This document shows, one piece after another, positions 1 to 8,696 of a DNA stretch of 64,000 nucleotides (position 1 is its first letter; the number at the start of each line of letters is the position of its first letter). Both the position numbers and the translations under genes were made by a program. The notes below the pieces were generated by a model. That model saw only the letters and a program-made list of their open reading frames with translations. It was not told the DNA's origin and did not search any database. The stretch is from Chromatiales bacterium (ex Bugula neritina AB1) (GTDB taxonomy: Bacteria > Pseudomonadota > Gammaproteobacteria > Granulosicoccales > Granulosicoccaceae). The DNA is taken from the NCBI GenBank assembly GCA_001730015.1, contig MDLA01000175.1, positions 124,001-188,000 on the forward strand. Direction: 5' to 3'.

Positions 1-490
1 CTGGAATGTCGAGCGTTACCACCAGCACTTTATAGCCAGAATTTTTCGCGCGAGAGAGAATATCTTTCATTACGTCGATGTCCTGCGGCACATAAAGCTG
101 GAACCAGCAGACATCCGGAGCTACTTCAGCTATATCTTCAAGCAGGGTTGTGCTTAATGTGCTGAGCATATAAGGGATGTTGTTTTTCTGGGCTGCAGTT
201 GCCAGTGCAATTTCTGCGGCGGGCCACATCATGTTGCCGAGGCCGACAGGCGGCACACCGAATGGCATTGAGTAGGTTTGATCAAAAATGGTTGTTGAGA
301 GATCGGCTGATGAAACATCGAGCAGATATCTCGGAGTCATCTGAACTTTGTGCCAGTCTTCACGATTGCGTCTTTTACCGTGTTCCTGATCAATTCCCCC
401 ATCGACATAGTCGAAGGCGAAATTGGGGATGCGCCGTTTTGCGCGGATTTTCAAATCAGCGATCGAGGGGTATCGGGTGTCGTAGGTCAT
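1..490 (-). CDS. FMN-dependent alpha-hydroxy-acid dehydrogenase, 5' part (partial)
   Basis: The minus strand reads open from an ATG at 490 to the window edge, about 163 codons, so only the N-terminal half is present. It looks like the LldD/MdlB/glycolate-oxidase family, which oxidises L-lactate, mandelate or glycolate to the 2-oxo acid with FMN. The N-terminal stretch with FDYVDGG, then PVGLGNMMWP (the FMN-phosphate region, compare PTGLNGLLWP in lactate dehydrogenases), MLSTLSTT and WFQLYVPQD are all family landmarks in the right order. The substrate cannot be told because the catalytic His/Arg part lies outside the window. It diverges from the RNase HI gene, sharing a 137-base intergenic region. 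Confidence 0.88.
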   Translation of the reverse strand, partial: MTYDTRYPSIADLKIRAKRRIPNFAFDYVDGGIDQEHGKRRNREDWHKVQMTPRYLLDVSSADLSTTIFDQTYSMPFGVPPVGLGNMMWPAAEIALATAAQKNNIPYMLSTLSTTLLEDIAEVAPDVCWFQLYVPQDIDVMKDILSRAKNSGYKVLVVTLDIP

Positions 491-627
491 GGATCCGGGC
501 TCGCCTGTAGTCTTTCAACGATAGCATTTTCGTCGATGCCTACTCAGTATAAACTACCGGTTCTCGTCGCGCAGTACAGGTAATCCTGCGGGTGCTGTGT
601 TTTGAATAATGTAAGGGATGGTCACTA

Positions 628-1407
628 ATGGCGCAACAAAAATACTATGTGGTCTGGCAGGGGCGTACGCCGGGCATATACCGTGACTGGCCAACATGTA
701 AAAGCCAGGTGGACGGCTTTGCGGGTGCCCGTTACAAATCATTCGCTACGCAGTCAGAAGCGGAAGCAGCTTTTGCCACAACTCCGTCCAAATCAACTGG
801 CCGCGGGAAGTCATCGGCTGGGAGTAGAAAAGAAGGGGCAAAGCGCCAGACAGTCAAGACCTATACGGCCGCCGAGATCGCTAAAATGAACATAGACACA
901 GCGATCTATACCGATGGCGGATGTGAACCGAATCCGGGGGAGGCGGGATCGGGTATTGCAGTTTATCGTGAGGGGGAAGTGAGTGAGTTGTGGTACGGCT
1001 TATATAATCCGCGAGGCACTAATAATACCGCGGAATTAAATGCTCTGTTTCAGGCTTTGATGATGGCGCAGGATGAAGTAGCAAGCAAGCGCTCGGTGGT
1101 TATATTCTGTGATTCCAAATATTCTATTCAGTGTATCACCCAATGGGCAGTTAACTGGGAAAAGAAAGGGTGGAAAAAAGCCGGCGGCGAAATCAGGAAC
1201 CTGGAATTGATTCAGGAGATGTTTGCTCTGTATCAGGAGTTAAAAAAGGAGTTGCAGATACTTCATGTCAATGGTCATGTCGGCGTTGAGGGTAATGAGC
1301 TGGCCGATCGCATGTCGATCAAAGCAATAGCGGAACATAGCGTTGACTTTAATCGCTATTCAGAGGCAATTGATCTGGACGAAATTCTCGCGCTTCGTGC
1401 CGGTTAA
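628..1407 (+). CDS. rnhA: Ribonuclease HI with N-terminal RNA/DNA-hybrid-binding domain
   Basis: Cleaves the RNA strand of RNA-DNA hybrids. Residues 5-49 (KYYVVWQGRTPGIY, then FAGARYKSF) form the hybrid-binding domain also called the caulimovirus viroplasmin domain. Residues 50-85 are a Lys/Ser-rich linker. Residues 90-235 are the RNase H fold with the acidic catalytic residues D96 (YTDGGCEPNPG), E136 (NNTAELNAL), D162 (FCDSKYS) and D227 (GNELAD), and a His in HVNGHVGVEGNE. At 259 aa it has the length of hybrid-binding-domain RNases HI; the compact E. coli RnhA is about 155 aa. An AAGGG ribosome-binding site lies ten bases before the ATG. The gene stands alone and is followed by a MITE copy. 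Confidence 0.93.
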   Translation: MAQQKYYVVWQGRTPGIYRDWPTCKSQVDGFAGARYKSFATQSEAEAAFATTPSKSTGRGKSSAGSRKEGAKRQTVKTYTAAEIAKMNIDTAIYTDGGCEPNPGEAGSGIAVYREGEVSELWYGLYNPRGTNNTAELNALFQALMMAQDEVASKRSVVIFCDSKYSIQCITQWAVNWEKKGWKKAGGEIRNLELIQEMFALYQELKKELQILHVNGHVGVEGNELADRMSIKAIAEHSVDFNRYSEAIDLDEILALRAG

Positions 1408-1442
1408 TTTTGACACTCGGGCAGAATTTCCGGTGGGTTTAA

Positions 1443-1601
1443 CCCGCATTATTCAGGGGGTGGCGAGGATATCGCGTCTAGATTTGATTTCACAGTGGAT
1501 TTTCTTCTCGCGTCGAATACTTACTGATATTTGCAAGAGAAAAATTTCTCTGTGGAATCAAAGATCAAGTGAGATCCCGTCAATCCCGTGAATAATGCGG
1601 G
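1443..1601 (-). mobile_element. MITE copy 1 (159 bp, reverse orientation)
   Basis: The ends are CCCGCATTATTCA and its complement TGAATAATGCGGG, directly flanked by TTAA at 1439-1442 and 1602-1605, a 4-bp target duplication. This copy is shorter than the others (175-188 bp) because some 17 bases near its left side are missing. It carries no ORF of its own. It lies between the convergent 3' ends of the RNase HI and ureohydrolase genes, so it disrupts neither. Confidence 0.85.
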
Positions 1602-1630
1602 TTAAGGTGCCCGTGGAAAAGGCGTTTTGT

Positions 1631-2617
1631 CTATTGCTTGTTATCTGCAATCAGGCACATGATCTCAAACATTATTGCGGTGGCAACATACGCTGTAATG
1701 TTGTTGGGAGAGTCTTTGGTTGGCATCATGCAGACCACATCGCCGCCAATAACATTCAGACCCCGCAGGCATTGTATCAGTTTACGTGCTTCATTCATTT
1801 TCAGGCCTTCTTCTGCTGGCTCCAGATTAGATACCGCCGGTGCGACTGTCGGATCAAGGCTATCGAGGTCAAATGTTACATAGACAGGGCGATCTCCGAT
1901 TGTGTTGCGGATAAGTGTGCAGGCATTATCGGTACCCATTTCACGATATTGTTGCATTGGAACTACCTGATAGCCCAGATCGTACGAAGGCTTTAACCAG
2001 TCCAGTGTACGCGGGTTGCCTCGCATGCCGAGTTGCACCGAAGATTCAGCGTCAACATCTCCCTGATGCACAAGGTATGAACCCCAATGCGCTGCAGATT
2101 TTTTCGCACCGAGAAAGTGATCAAGCTGCTCGAATACATCAGTGTGTGCATCGATGTGCAGTAATGAGACTGCTTGCCCGCCAGCGAGCTTGCCGCCGCC
2201 CAGAGCCTGTACAATGCCACCGGTTATAGAGTGATCGCCGCCAATTGAAACCGGATTGACTCCCGCTGTATCGAGCCGGTTTATAAAGCCGGTAATACGT
2301 TCTATACACGCTTCATTATCATTGGCTTCCGGAAACGGGACATCGCCGACATCGGCAATGCGAGTGTTTTTCCAGGGGTCGAAATCAAATTCCAGATGCA
2401 CACGTCGCAGTTGTCGTGAGACATTGCGCACCGCGCGGGGGCCGAGATGCTGATCACGTTCGGTTGTGCCGTTGCCCGCAGCATGTGGAACTCCTAACAA
2501 GGCGATATCAATTTCATCCAGCCGCTGGTGATGCTCACAGCCAAATAGTGTTGGTACGCCCCACCAGTAGAGTGAGTCCATCATTTGCTCTGGTGTAAAT
2601 TCGGTTGTATCTGCCAT
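1631..2617 (-). CDS. Ureohydrolase (arginase/agmatinase family), substrate unknown
   Basis: Manganese-dependent C-N hydrolase of the agmatinase fold, releasing urea from a guanidino compound. The metal ligands are visible: H129 in SIGGDHS, D156/H158/D160 in IDAHTD, and D250/D252 in FDLDSLDP. The loop after DP, normally APGTGTPE-GGLT in agmatinases and guanidinobutyrases, is APAVSNLEPAEEGL here, so the pocket differs from its neighbour and the substrate may too. At 328 aa it has normal length. It is the last gene of the minus-strand arginine operon, 43 bases after gbuA. Candidate substrates are another guanidino acid, agmatine or guanidine itself; the sequence does not decide. Confidence 0.85.
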   Translation of the reverse strand: MADTTEFTPEQMMDSLYWWGVPTLFGCEHHQRLDEIDIALLGVPHAAGNGTTERDQHLGPRAVRNVSRQLRRVHLEFDFDPWKNTRIADVGDVPFPEANDNEACIERITGFINRLDTAGVNPVSIGGDHSITGGIVQALGGGKLAGGQAVSLLHIDAHTDVFEQLDHFLGAKKSAAHWGSYLVHQGDVDAESSVQLGMRGNPRTLDWLKPSYDLGYQVVPMQQYREMGTDNACTLIRNTIGDRPVYVTFDLDSLDPTVAPAVSNLEPAEEGLKMNEARKLIQCLRGLNVIGGDVVCMMPTKDSPNNITAYVATAIMFEIMCLIADNKQ

Positions 2618-2660
2618 GGTATTGAATCTATAGTTAGTTCACGGGTAGGTATGTATCAGC

Positions 2661-3599
2661 TTACTGTGGAAGAACGCATAGCATCTCATATAACAGATTT
2701 GCACCCACCAGCGCTGTATTACCGCTGGTATCATAGGGTGGAGATACTTCAACAAGGTCTGCCCCGACAATATTCAAGCTGTTGCAGCCACGGATAATTT
2801 CTAACGCCTGCCAGACCGTGAGCCCGCCAATTTCAACGGTGCCTGTGCCTGGCGCGAAGGCGGGATCGAGGCTGTCTATATCGTAGCTGAGGTACACCGG
2901 TGCATCGCCTATAGTTGCGCGAACCTGCTGCATCAGCGGAGTGAGGGATTTTCCCCAGCACTCCTCAGCCTGTACCACAGTAAAACCCTGTTTGCGCGAC
3001 CAGTCGAAGTCGTCGGGTGAGTAGCCCGTACCGCGTAATCCAATCTGGAAAACTTTATCGCTGATCAGGAGACCATCGTCTACCGCTCGGCGGAACGGTG
3101 TACCGTGGGCAATTTTTTCGCCGAACATTTCGTCGTTTATATCTGCATGTGCATCGACGTGAATCAACGCTACGGGCCCGTGCGTTTGTTTCATTGCCCG
3201 TAATATCGGATAGGTCAGGGTATGGTCGCCACCGAGTGTCAACGGGATGCAATCGTGCTTGAGGATATCTTTGTAGTGGTCAGTGATGATGTTGACTGTT
3301 TTTTTGAGGTCGAAGGTGTTGACGGGGACATCGCCGATGTCTGCTACCTGCAATTTTTCAAAAGGTGCTGCGCCTGTAGCCATGTTGTAGGGGCGAAGCA
3401 TGCAGGATTCCGCTCGAATCTGACGCGGCCCGTGTCGTGTGCCTGAGCGATTGGAGGTTCCTATATCAATTGGTATACCGACAAAACAGGCATCCAGCCC
3501 GGCAGCGTTTTCAGCGCTGGGAAGGCGCATCATAGTCGCCGGGCCGCCAAATCGGGCCATGTCGTTACCACCAAGTGGCTGATTAAATTGTCTTGTCAT
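2661..3599 (-). CDS. gbuA: Guanidinobutyrase
   Basis: Hydrolyses 4-guanidinobutyrate to 4-aminobutyrate and urea, the last step of the arginine transaminase pathway. The N-terminus NQPLGGNDMARFGG, the PYNMATGAAPF stretch, FRRAV, SRKQGFTVVQAEECW and the end LVEVSPPYDTSGNTALVGANLLYEMLCVLP closely resemble Pseudomonas GbuA as I recall it. Metal ligands are H126, D149, H151, D153, D240 and D242. The start at 3599 has AGGAGG eight bases upstream. A longer reading frame to 3674 would translate the MITE end and is rejected. The gene lies downstream of aruH with MITE copy 2 in between, so its leader now derives from the element's edge. Confidence 0.9.
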   Translation of the reverse strand: MTRQFNQPLGGNDMARFGGPATMMRLPSAENAAGLDACFVGIPIDIGTSNRSGTRHGPRQIRAESCMLRPYNMATGAAPFEKLQVADIGDVPVNTFDLKKTVNIITDHYKDILKHDCIPLTLGGDHTLTYPILRAMKQTHGPVALIHVDAHADINDEMFGEKIAHGTPFRRAVDDGLLISDKVFQIGLRGTGYSPDDFDWSRKQGFTVVQAEECWGKSLTPLMQQVRATIGDAPVYLSYDIDSLDPAFAPGTGTVEIGGLTVWQALEIIRGCNSLNIVGADLVEVSPPYDTSGNTALVGANLLYEMLCVLPQ

Positions 3600-3624
3600 T
3601 AGCATCCCTCCTGTAGCTGGCTGG

Positions 3625-3799
3625 CCCGCATTATTCACGGGATTGACGGAATCTCGCTTGATCTTTGATTCCACAGAGAATTTTTTCTCTTGTAAATATC
3701 AGTAAGTATTCGACGCGAGAAGAAAATCCACGGTGAAAACCCTTGGTGTGAATAGATCAGGTCGGCGCGATAACCTCGCCACTCCATAAATAATGCGGT
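3625..3799 (+). mobile_element. MITE copy 2 (175 bp, forward orientation)
   Basis: Left end CCCGCATTATTCACGGG, right end ATAAATAATGCGGT. The flanks are CTGG at 3621-3624 and CTAG at 3800-3803, a target duplication with one later change. The right-hand CTAG supplies the TAG stop codon of aruH. The element separates aruH from gbuA inside an otherwise tight operon and contributes the sequence just upstream of the gbuA ribosome-binding site. Confidence 0.85.
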
Positions 3800-4969
3800 C
3801 TAGCGTTCATTTAAAAACTTTACGATTCGACGACAGCCTTCAACCAGAACTTCATCCCCGAGGGTGAACGAAATTCGTACCCAGCCGTCAGCACTTTTTC
3901 CAAATGCGCCTGCATCCAGTACTGAAACACCGGTCGCCATGTAGAGCGCGCGACAAAATTCATCACTGCCCATGCCGTAGTTTCTCACATCGACCATGAC
4001 ATACATGGCCGCTTGCGGGATAAGTACTTTTAGATGCTGTGCTTTTTTTAATTCCCGACTCACCAGATCACGTCGTCTCCGGTAGATATCTCTCATTGAT
4101 AAGCTGGCACTTCTCTGATCAGTGAGCGCTGTTACCGCAGCCTCCTGGATAAAGCCCGGCAGCCCGTACAACATGCACAAGGCCAGATTATCAAAGTGAG
4201 GGGCTAGCATTTTCGGGCCGATGGCCCAGCCGATACGCCAACCGGTCATTGCGTGAGACTTCGACAAACTGTTGATGGTGATAGTTCGTTCTGCCATGCC
4301 GGGCAGTGAGGCGATGGAAAGGTGTTCTCCTTCGAAAATTACATCGGTATAGACTTCATCGGAAATTACCCATAGGTCGTTCTCTATTGCCAGATTTGCT
4401 ATCTGCTGCAGCTCATCGTAAGTCATTACCACGCCGGTCGGGTTATTGGGTGTGGTAATGACGATGGCGCGGGTTTTAGCAGTAATTGCCTGTTTGATTA
4501 GAGCAGCGTCAGGTCGGAAGTTATTCTCGGCTGGTTGTGCTACCGGTATCAGTTTTGCACCGCCGATACCTAATGATGCTTCGTAGCTGACATACATCGG
4601 CTCCAGTGCAATGACTTCGTCGCCCTGATCGAGCAGGATTAGACTGGTCGAAAACAGTGCGTTTTGTGTGCCCGCAAAAACATAGACATTATCGATGTCA
4701 CAGGCGACTCCCGATTGCTTCTGAAAGTCGGCGGCAATAGCCTCGCGAAGGGCTACACGGCCCGGCACCATGGCATAGTGGGTGTCGCCATCACTGAGCG
4801 CCTGTTTAGCACGATCTATAATCGGTGCCGGGGTCGGGAAGTCCGGATCGCCGACGCTCAGGACTATAACATCTTCACCTTTAGCAAGTGCCTGTTGTGC
4901 CTGACCGTGGATTTCCCAGGCAGCAGCACCTTCGCCACTGATACGGTCGGTGAGCGATGAGATTTTCAT
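3800..4969 (-). CDS. aruH: Arginine:pyruvate transaminase (AruH-like)
   Basis: PLP enzyme of the class I aminotransferase fold that would convert L-arginine plus pyruvate to 2-ketoarginine plus alanine. Visible elements are the N-terminal DRISGEGAAAWEIH, LSVGDPDFPTPAPI, TTPNNPTG (175-179), ISDEVY with PLP-binding D204, and SLSKSHAMTGWRIGW with Schiff-base K237. DRISGEGAAAW, EPMYVSYEA, SLPGMAERT and NLALCMLYG parallel Pseudomonas AruH closely as remembered; length 389 aa agrees with about 393. It lies 30 bases after the ThDP decarboxylase gene. Its TAG stop falls in the CTAG flank of MITE copy 2. A general aspartate-type aminotransferase is the alternative, but the context favours arginine. 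Confidence 0.88.
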   Translation of the reverse strand: MKISSLTDRISGEGAAAWEIHGQAQQALAKGEDVIVLSVGDPDFPTPAPIIDRAKQALSDGDTHYAMVPGRVALREAIAADFQKQSGVACDIDNVYVFAGTQNALFSTSLILLDQGDEVIALEPMYVSYEASLGIGGAKLIPVAQPAENNFRPDAALIKQAITAKTRAIVITTPNNPTGVVMTYDELQQIANLAIENDLWVISDEVYTDVIFEGEHLSIASLPGMAERTITINSLSKSHAMTGWRIGWAIGPKMLAPHFDNLALCMLYGLPGFIQEAAVTALTDQRSASLSMRDIYRRRRDLVSRELKKAQHLKVLIPQAAMYVMVDVRNYGMGSDEFCRALYMATGVSVLDAGAFGKSADGWVRISFTLGDEVLVEGCRRIVKFLNER

Positions 4970-4999
4970 GGTATCTGTTCCGGCTGGTACCTGGTGAAT

Positions 5000-6565
5000 T
5001 TAAAATACAGCTTCTATAAGATATGGCCCGCCGCTTCCCAGGCCAGCCTTTATCTGTTTCACAAGGCTGTTGATGTCAGTTGCCAGCCCCGCTTCCACGC
5101 CCATGCCGCGCGCCATTGAAACCCAATCGAGATCGGGGCGATTCAATTCCATCATGTCTGTTGCAATAGTGCCTGCGTTAGCGCCAACATTTTTCAATTC
5201 GTGTTTTAAGATGGCATAAGCGCGATTGGATAATAAAATAGTGGTGATATCCAGGTTTTCGCGAGCCTGAGTCCATAGGGCCTGTAGTGTATACATGCCA
5301 CTACCGTCGGCTTGCAGGGAAACGACCTTTCTATCCGGGCATGCTACTGCAGCACCTGTTGCCAGTGGAAAGCCAATGCCTATAGAGCCGCCGCATATCT
5401 GCAGCCAGTCGTGCGGTGCGGCACCTGCAGTTGTGTGCGGCATATCGCGGGAAGCGGTTATACCTTCGTCCACCACAATAGCGTTTTCAGGTAGCAGATG
5501 AGCTACTACAGCCGCTATATTAGCGCAAGTTAACGCACCGTTGTCAGGGAGTGGTGGAGTTGATACGTTTTGAATCAGTGGCCGGCTCTTGGTGACATCC
5601 AGTTCCTCGGCGAGAGCTTGTAAAGCGAGTACGCCATCTTCATCGGGATGAGCCAGTATATGGTTTGAGCAATTGTCTGCCCATAGACAACTGGGCTTAT
5701 CCGGATAAGCAAAAAACGCAACTGGTGGTTTCGCGCCAATGCAAATCAGGTGTTTAAATTCAGACAGTACTTTAACGGCCGCGTCAACCGGATACGGGAT
5801 GCTGGCTATGGGAGTTCTTCCTGCCCCGCGTTCCAGCCTGGCATTGGATGTTTGTGCGAGCAGCGTAGCACCCGTTGCCTGTGCGATTCTGCTGGCGGTT
5901 TCCAGCGGTCCGGCGCGCAGCGTGTGTCCAGTCATAACAAAGGCTGTGGGCTCGCCTTTTCTCAAGACTTCGGCGATTGCCTTAATACGGTCAGAAGGGA
6001 CTTCCGCGGGAGTCGGTGGCTGCAATTTGGGTGCGGGCTGCCCGGCAGTTTCCCAGGCGGTATTTGCCGGTAATATAAGACTCGCTACCTGCCCGGGATA
6101 GGTGACAGCAGCCGCTACTGCCGCAGCTCCATCAGCAGCGACATCTTTTGATGAACGACTGGTGTGCACCCAGTGCGAAACGGGCCGGGCAATGCCCTCT
6201 ATATCCGCTGTAAGTGGTGCATCGTGTTCAACGTGGTATGTTGCGTGTTCGCCGATAATATTCACCACCGCGCTACCGGCCTTTTTCGCGTTGTGCAGGT
6301 TGGCTAGTCCGTTACCGAGTCCGGGTCCCAGATGCAACAGGGTTACGGCTGGTTTATCTGTCATTCGGTAGTAACCGTCTGCAGCGCCAGTGACAACTCC
6401 TTCGAACAAACCGAGGACACAACGCATACCAGCGATTTTGTCGAGCGCAGCAACAAAATGCATTTCGGAAGTTCCGGGATTTGAAAAGCAAGTTTCGATG
6501 CCGGAGTCGATCAGTGTTTGCACCAGACTCTCGGCGCCATTCATCGTATTGTTAAGGTTTGTCAT
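5000..6565 (-). CDS. ThDP-dependent decarboxylase, candidate 2-ketoarginine decarboxylase
   Basis: Acetolactate-synthase-like thiamine-diphosphate enzyme of 521 aa. The N-terminal pyrimidine-binding domain has the catalytic Glu at E55 (LFEGVVTGAADGY) after FSNPGTSEMHF. The C-terminal domain has the diphosphate/Mg motif beginning ADGSGMYT and ending with Asn some 27 residues later (LLSNRAY). It belongs to the subgroup often called IlvX or acetolactate synthase large-subunit-like, and is not closely similar to Pseudomonas AruI. As first gene of an operon with aruH and gbuA it is the obvious candidate for decarboxylating 2-ketoarginine to 4-guanidinobutyraldehyde; that assignment is inference. 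An internal ATG at 6544 is the commoner family start. Neither start has a clear ribosome-binding site. Confidence 0.82.
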   Translation of the reverse strand: MTNLNNTMNGAESLVQTLIDSGIETCFSNPGTSEMHFVAALDKIAGMRCVLGLFEGVVTGAADGYYRMTDKPAVTLLHLGPGLGNGLANLHNAKKAGSAVVNIIGEHATYHVEHDAPLTADIEGIARPVSHWVHTSRSSKDVAADGAAAVAAAVTYPGQVASLILPANTAWETAGQPAPKLQPPTPAEVPSDRIKAIAEVLRKGEPTAFVMTGHTLRAGPLETASRIAQATGATLLAQTSNARLERGAGRTPIASIPYPVDAAVKVLSEFKHLICIGAKPPVAFFAYPDKPSCLWADNCSNHILAHPDEDGVLALQALAEELDVTKSRPLIQNVSTPPLPDNGALTCANIAAVVAHLLPENAIVVDEGITASRDMPHTTAGAAPHDWLQICGGSIGIGFPLATGAAVACPDRKVVSLQADGSGMYTLQALWTQARENLDITTILLSNRAYAILKHELKNVGANAGTIATDMMELNRPDLDWVSMARGMGVEAGLATDINSLVKQIKAGLGSGGPYLIEAVF

Positions 6566-6770
6566 CGCATTTTTACTGTGGGCTTGAAAGATTGGTTAGT
6601 ACGCTGAGAGTCTGTCTGAAAATCAGCTCTGTTGTGAGGAAGTGAGATTCCAAGTCTGATAGTGCGATAGATTTTGCTGAATATAAACAACTACTCGCCG
6701 GAGTGGGGCGCGAAAGATTATTAACAGGTTGTATTTGTAGTGGATCAATCATTACAGGGCGGGTTCCTGA

Positions 6771-7865
6771 TCATGCGCACCATACTTCAACAGCGTGTAC
6801 GGAGTTGTTGCCGAAACCGGCTGTATCCCATGGCGCCTGTAGTGGCTGCGTATGTCCATTGGCGTCTGTGGCGCGGCAGCTTAGCAGATGCTGGCCAATG
6901 CTCGCCTGCCAGTCGAAATGCCAGTTGCACCAATGGTAGGGATTATCACACTGATCCACTGTTGCGTCCTGCCATGTTCCATCCAGACCAACCTCAACGC
7001 GTGTGATCGGAACGCCCGCACCAGACCAGGCGCGCCCCTGGAGCGTTACCAGCCCAGGTTCGACAAGCCGTTTTCTTGAACTCCAGTCGGGAATGCCTGG
7101 GGGCACTAATAGTGATTTTACCCGCATGTGCGTCACTGGGGTTCCACTGTCGTCAGGGGACTGGCGATAGACATAGGTTTTTGTCTGTTGGTATCCGTCG
7201 AAGCAATAGTCAATCGCTTCAATATGAGACAGCCATTTTACGCTCGCCATTCCGTACCAGCCCGGGACTACTAATCGCAGTGGATAGCCGTGCTGCGGTG
7301 GCAGATCGATTCCGTTCATTTTCCACGCGAGCAGTATTTCTTCGTGGAGAGCGTCCTCCGGTGTCAGGCTGCGGGCGAAGTTGTGTACCTGGCCACCATC
7401 CACACCTCGATCGATTCCATGAAATACAATTTCCCTGCAAGTGTCCCTGATCCCTGCATGTAACAGCAGATTGCGAAGCGGGGTGCCTGTCCATTGTGCG
7501 GTGCCGACCGCCTCCACGCCCCAGGGCTGGCTCGGCCAGCGGGGTGAAACGTGGCGCCTGCCATTGCCAGCGCATTCGAGGGTAACCGTTTTGGTGGTCA
7601 CTGGCATGGCGTGCAGTTCCGCCAGCGACACGGTAACGGGTTCAGTGAAATGGCCGTCCAGCGTCAGAGACCAGTTCTGTGCATTGTCGACAGCCGGAAC
7701 ATCGAAATGGTTTAGCAGGTAGTGAGCACCGGTCGGCGTGATATCGTGCTGCAGCGTCTCGAGCAGAGTGCCACAGTTTCTGTTTGCAAGTGCCAGTTCC
7801 TCGTGTGAGAACTCGCCATGGGCATGTTGCCTGGCTTGTGGGTGCAGGATCGGGTTCGTTGCCAT
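6771..7865 (-). CDS. Sulfite-oxidase-family molybdopterin oxidoreductase
   Basis: Molybdenum-cofactor enzyme of the sulfite oxidase/SorA/SoxC class, 364 aa. Residues about 45-235 are the Mo-binding domain, with the single cysteine that ligates molybdenum at C98 in LECAGNGRR. Further family marks are HYPLRLVVPGWYGMASVKWL-like residues around 215-235. Residues about 250-360 are the Mo-co dimerisation domain (WSGAGVPITRVEVGLDG, then YHWCNW). There is no signal peptide or twin-arginine motif at the N-terminus, so it appears cytoplasmic unless the start is wrong; that is unusual for sulfite dehydrogenases. It is 54 bases downstream of yaaA on the same strand. Electron acceptor and substrate are not evident. 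Confidence 0.88.
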   Translation of the reverse strand: MATNPILHPQARQHAHGEFSHEELALANRNCGTLLETLQHDITPTGAHYLLNHFDVPAVDNAQNWSLTLDGHFTEPVTVSLAELHAMPVTTKTVTLECAGNGRRHVSPRWPSQPWGVEAVGTAQWTGTPLRNLLLHAGIRDTCREIVFHGIDRGVDGGQVHNFARSLTPEDALHEEILLAWKMNGIDLPPQHGYPLRLVVPGWYGMASVKWLSHIEAIDYCFDGYQQTKTYVYRQSPDDSGTPVTHMRVKSLLVPPGIPDWSSRKRLVEPGLVTLQGRAWSGAGVPITRVEVGLDGTWQDATVDQCDNPYHWCNWHFDWQASIGQHLLSCRATDANGHTQPLQAPWDTAGFGNNSVHAVEVWCA

Positions 7866-7919
7866 AGACGGGATGCCCTTCGAGTCAGAGATTAATAACC
7901 ATGTTGTGTCTTGTGTGCC

Positions 7920-8696
7920 TTATCCCGCAGCGTCTCTGGTGAAAACGGGTTCGTTTTCCCGAGACAATTCTTCGTTGTAGGCATAGCCGGCTGTATTAAA
8001 GTTTTTCAGGGCAGCGGCTGATTTGATTCGATTGTCTATGATGTATCTGGCCATCATGCCTCGTGCTTTTTTTGCAAAAAATGAAATCAGTTTGTACTCA
8101 CCGTTTTTCATGTCCTTGAAAACCGGGCTGATTAACCTTCCGTTTAGCTTCTGTCGGTTAACAACTTTGAAATACTCGTTTGACGCGAGGTTGACGATAA
8201 GAGGTTTTTTCGAGGTCGTTGCTTCGGCGTTGAGTGATTCGGTAATGTTGTCGCCCCAGAACTGATAGAGATTCTGACCGCGTTTGTTCACGAGTTTGGT
8301 GCCCATTTCAAGTCGGTACGGAAGCATCAGGTCGAGTGGTCGCAGAACACCGTAAAGCCCGCTCAAAATACGCAAATGCTTCTGCGCGAAATTGACATCG
8401 CGTTTTTTCATACTGGCGGCATCCAGGCCTATATATACGTCGCCCTGAAAGGCAAACAGACATTGCTTTGCCGCCCCCGGTTTCAATGGCAGCTGCCACG
8501 ATTTATAGCGCTGGGTATTCAGATCAGCCAACTTGTCGCTAATGTGCATCAGCTTGCCGATTTTTGCCGCTGGCATTTTACTGAGCTGGTTTACCAGTTC
8601 CTGGGAATGCTCAAGGAATTGCGGCTGGGTCGTTTCATCAATCTGCGGTGGCGTCTCGTAATCGAGTGTTTTGGCGGGCGAGATAAGGATCAGCAT
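7920..8696 (-). CDS. yaaA: Peroxide stress protein YaaA (DUF328/UPF0246)
   Basis: YaaA lowers free iron and oxidative DNA damage during peroxide stress in E. coli. The protein starts MLILISPAKTLDY, and YIGLDA, LRILSGLYGVLRPLDLMLPYRLEMGTK-type sequence, LIVNLASNEYFK and the FFAKKARGMMARY end are all diagnostic. At 258 aa the length is standard. I place the start at the ATG at 8696 because it begins the conserved core. A TTG at 8729, eleven codons upstream, has a better spaced GGAGG and could be the real start; the still longer frame to 8813 adds nothing conserved. It is read together with the molybdoenzyme gene. Confidence 0.92.
   Translation of the reverse strand: MLILISPAKTLDYETPPQIDETTQPQFLEHSQELVNQLSKMPAAKIGKLMHISDKLADLNTQRYKSWQLPLKPGAAKQCLFAFQGDVYIGLDAASMKKRDVNFAQKHLRILSGLYGVLRPLDLMLPYRLEMGTKLVNKRGQNLYQFWGDNITESLNAEATTSKKPLIVNLASNEYFKVVNRQKLNGRLISPVFKDMKNGEYKLISFFAKKARGMMARYIIDNRIKSAAALKNFNTAGYAYNEELSRENEPVFTRDAAG

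Noticed and set aside
1343..1591. Short ORF running from the end of rnhA into MITE copy 1 as an element-encoded protein.
   Set aside because: It begins in rnhA and is not conserved in the other five copies; the element is non-coding.
2661..3674. The guanidinobutyrase frame extends 25 codons further, into MITE copy 2.
   Set aside because: The extra residues are translated from the transposable element end, and a strong AGGAGG site fits the ATG at 3599.
5000..6565. Acetolactate synthase for branched-chain amino acids.
   Set aside because: No small subunit gene, the subgroup differs from IlvB/IlvI, and the operon context is arginine catabolism.
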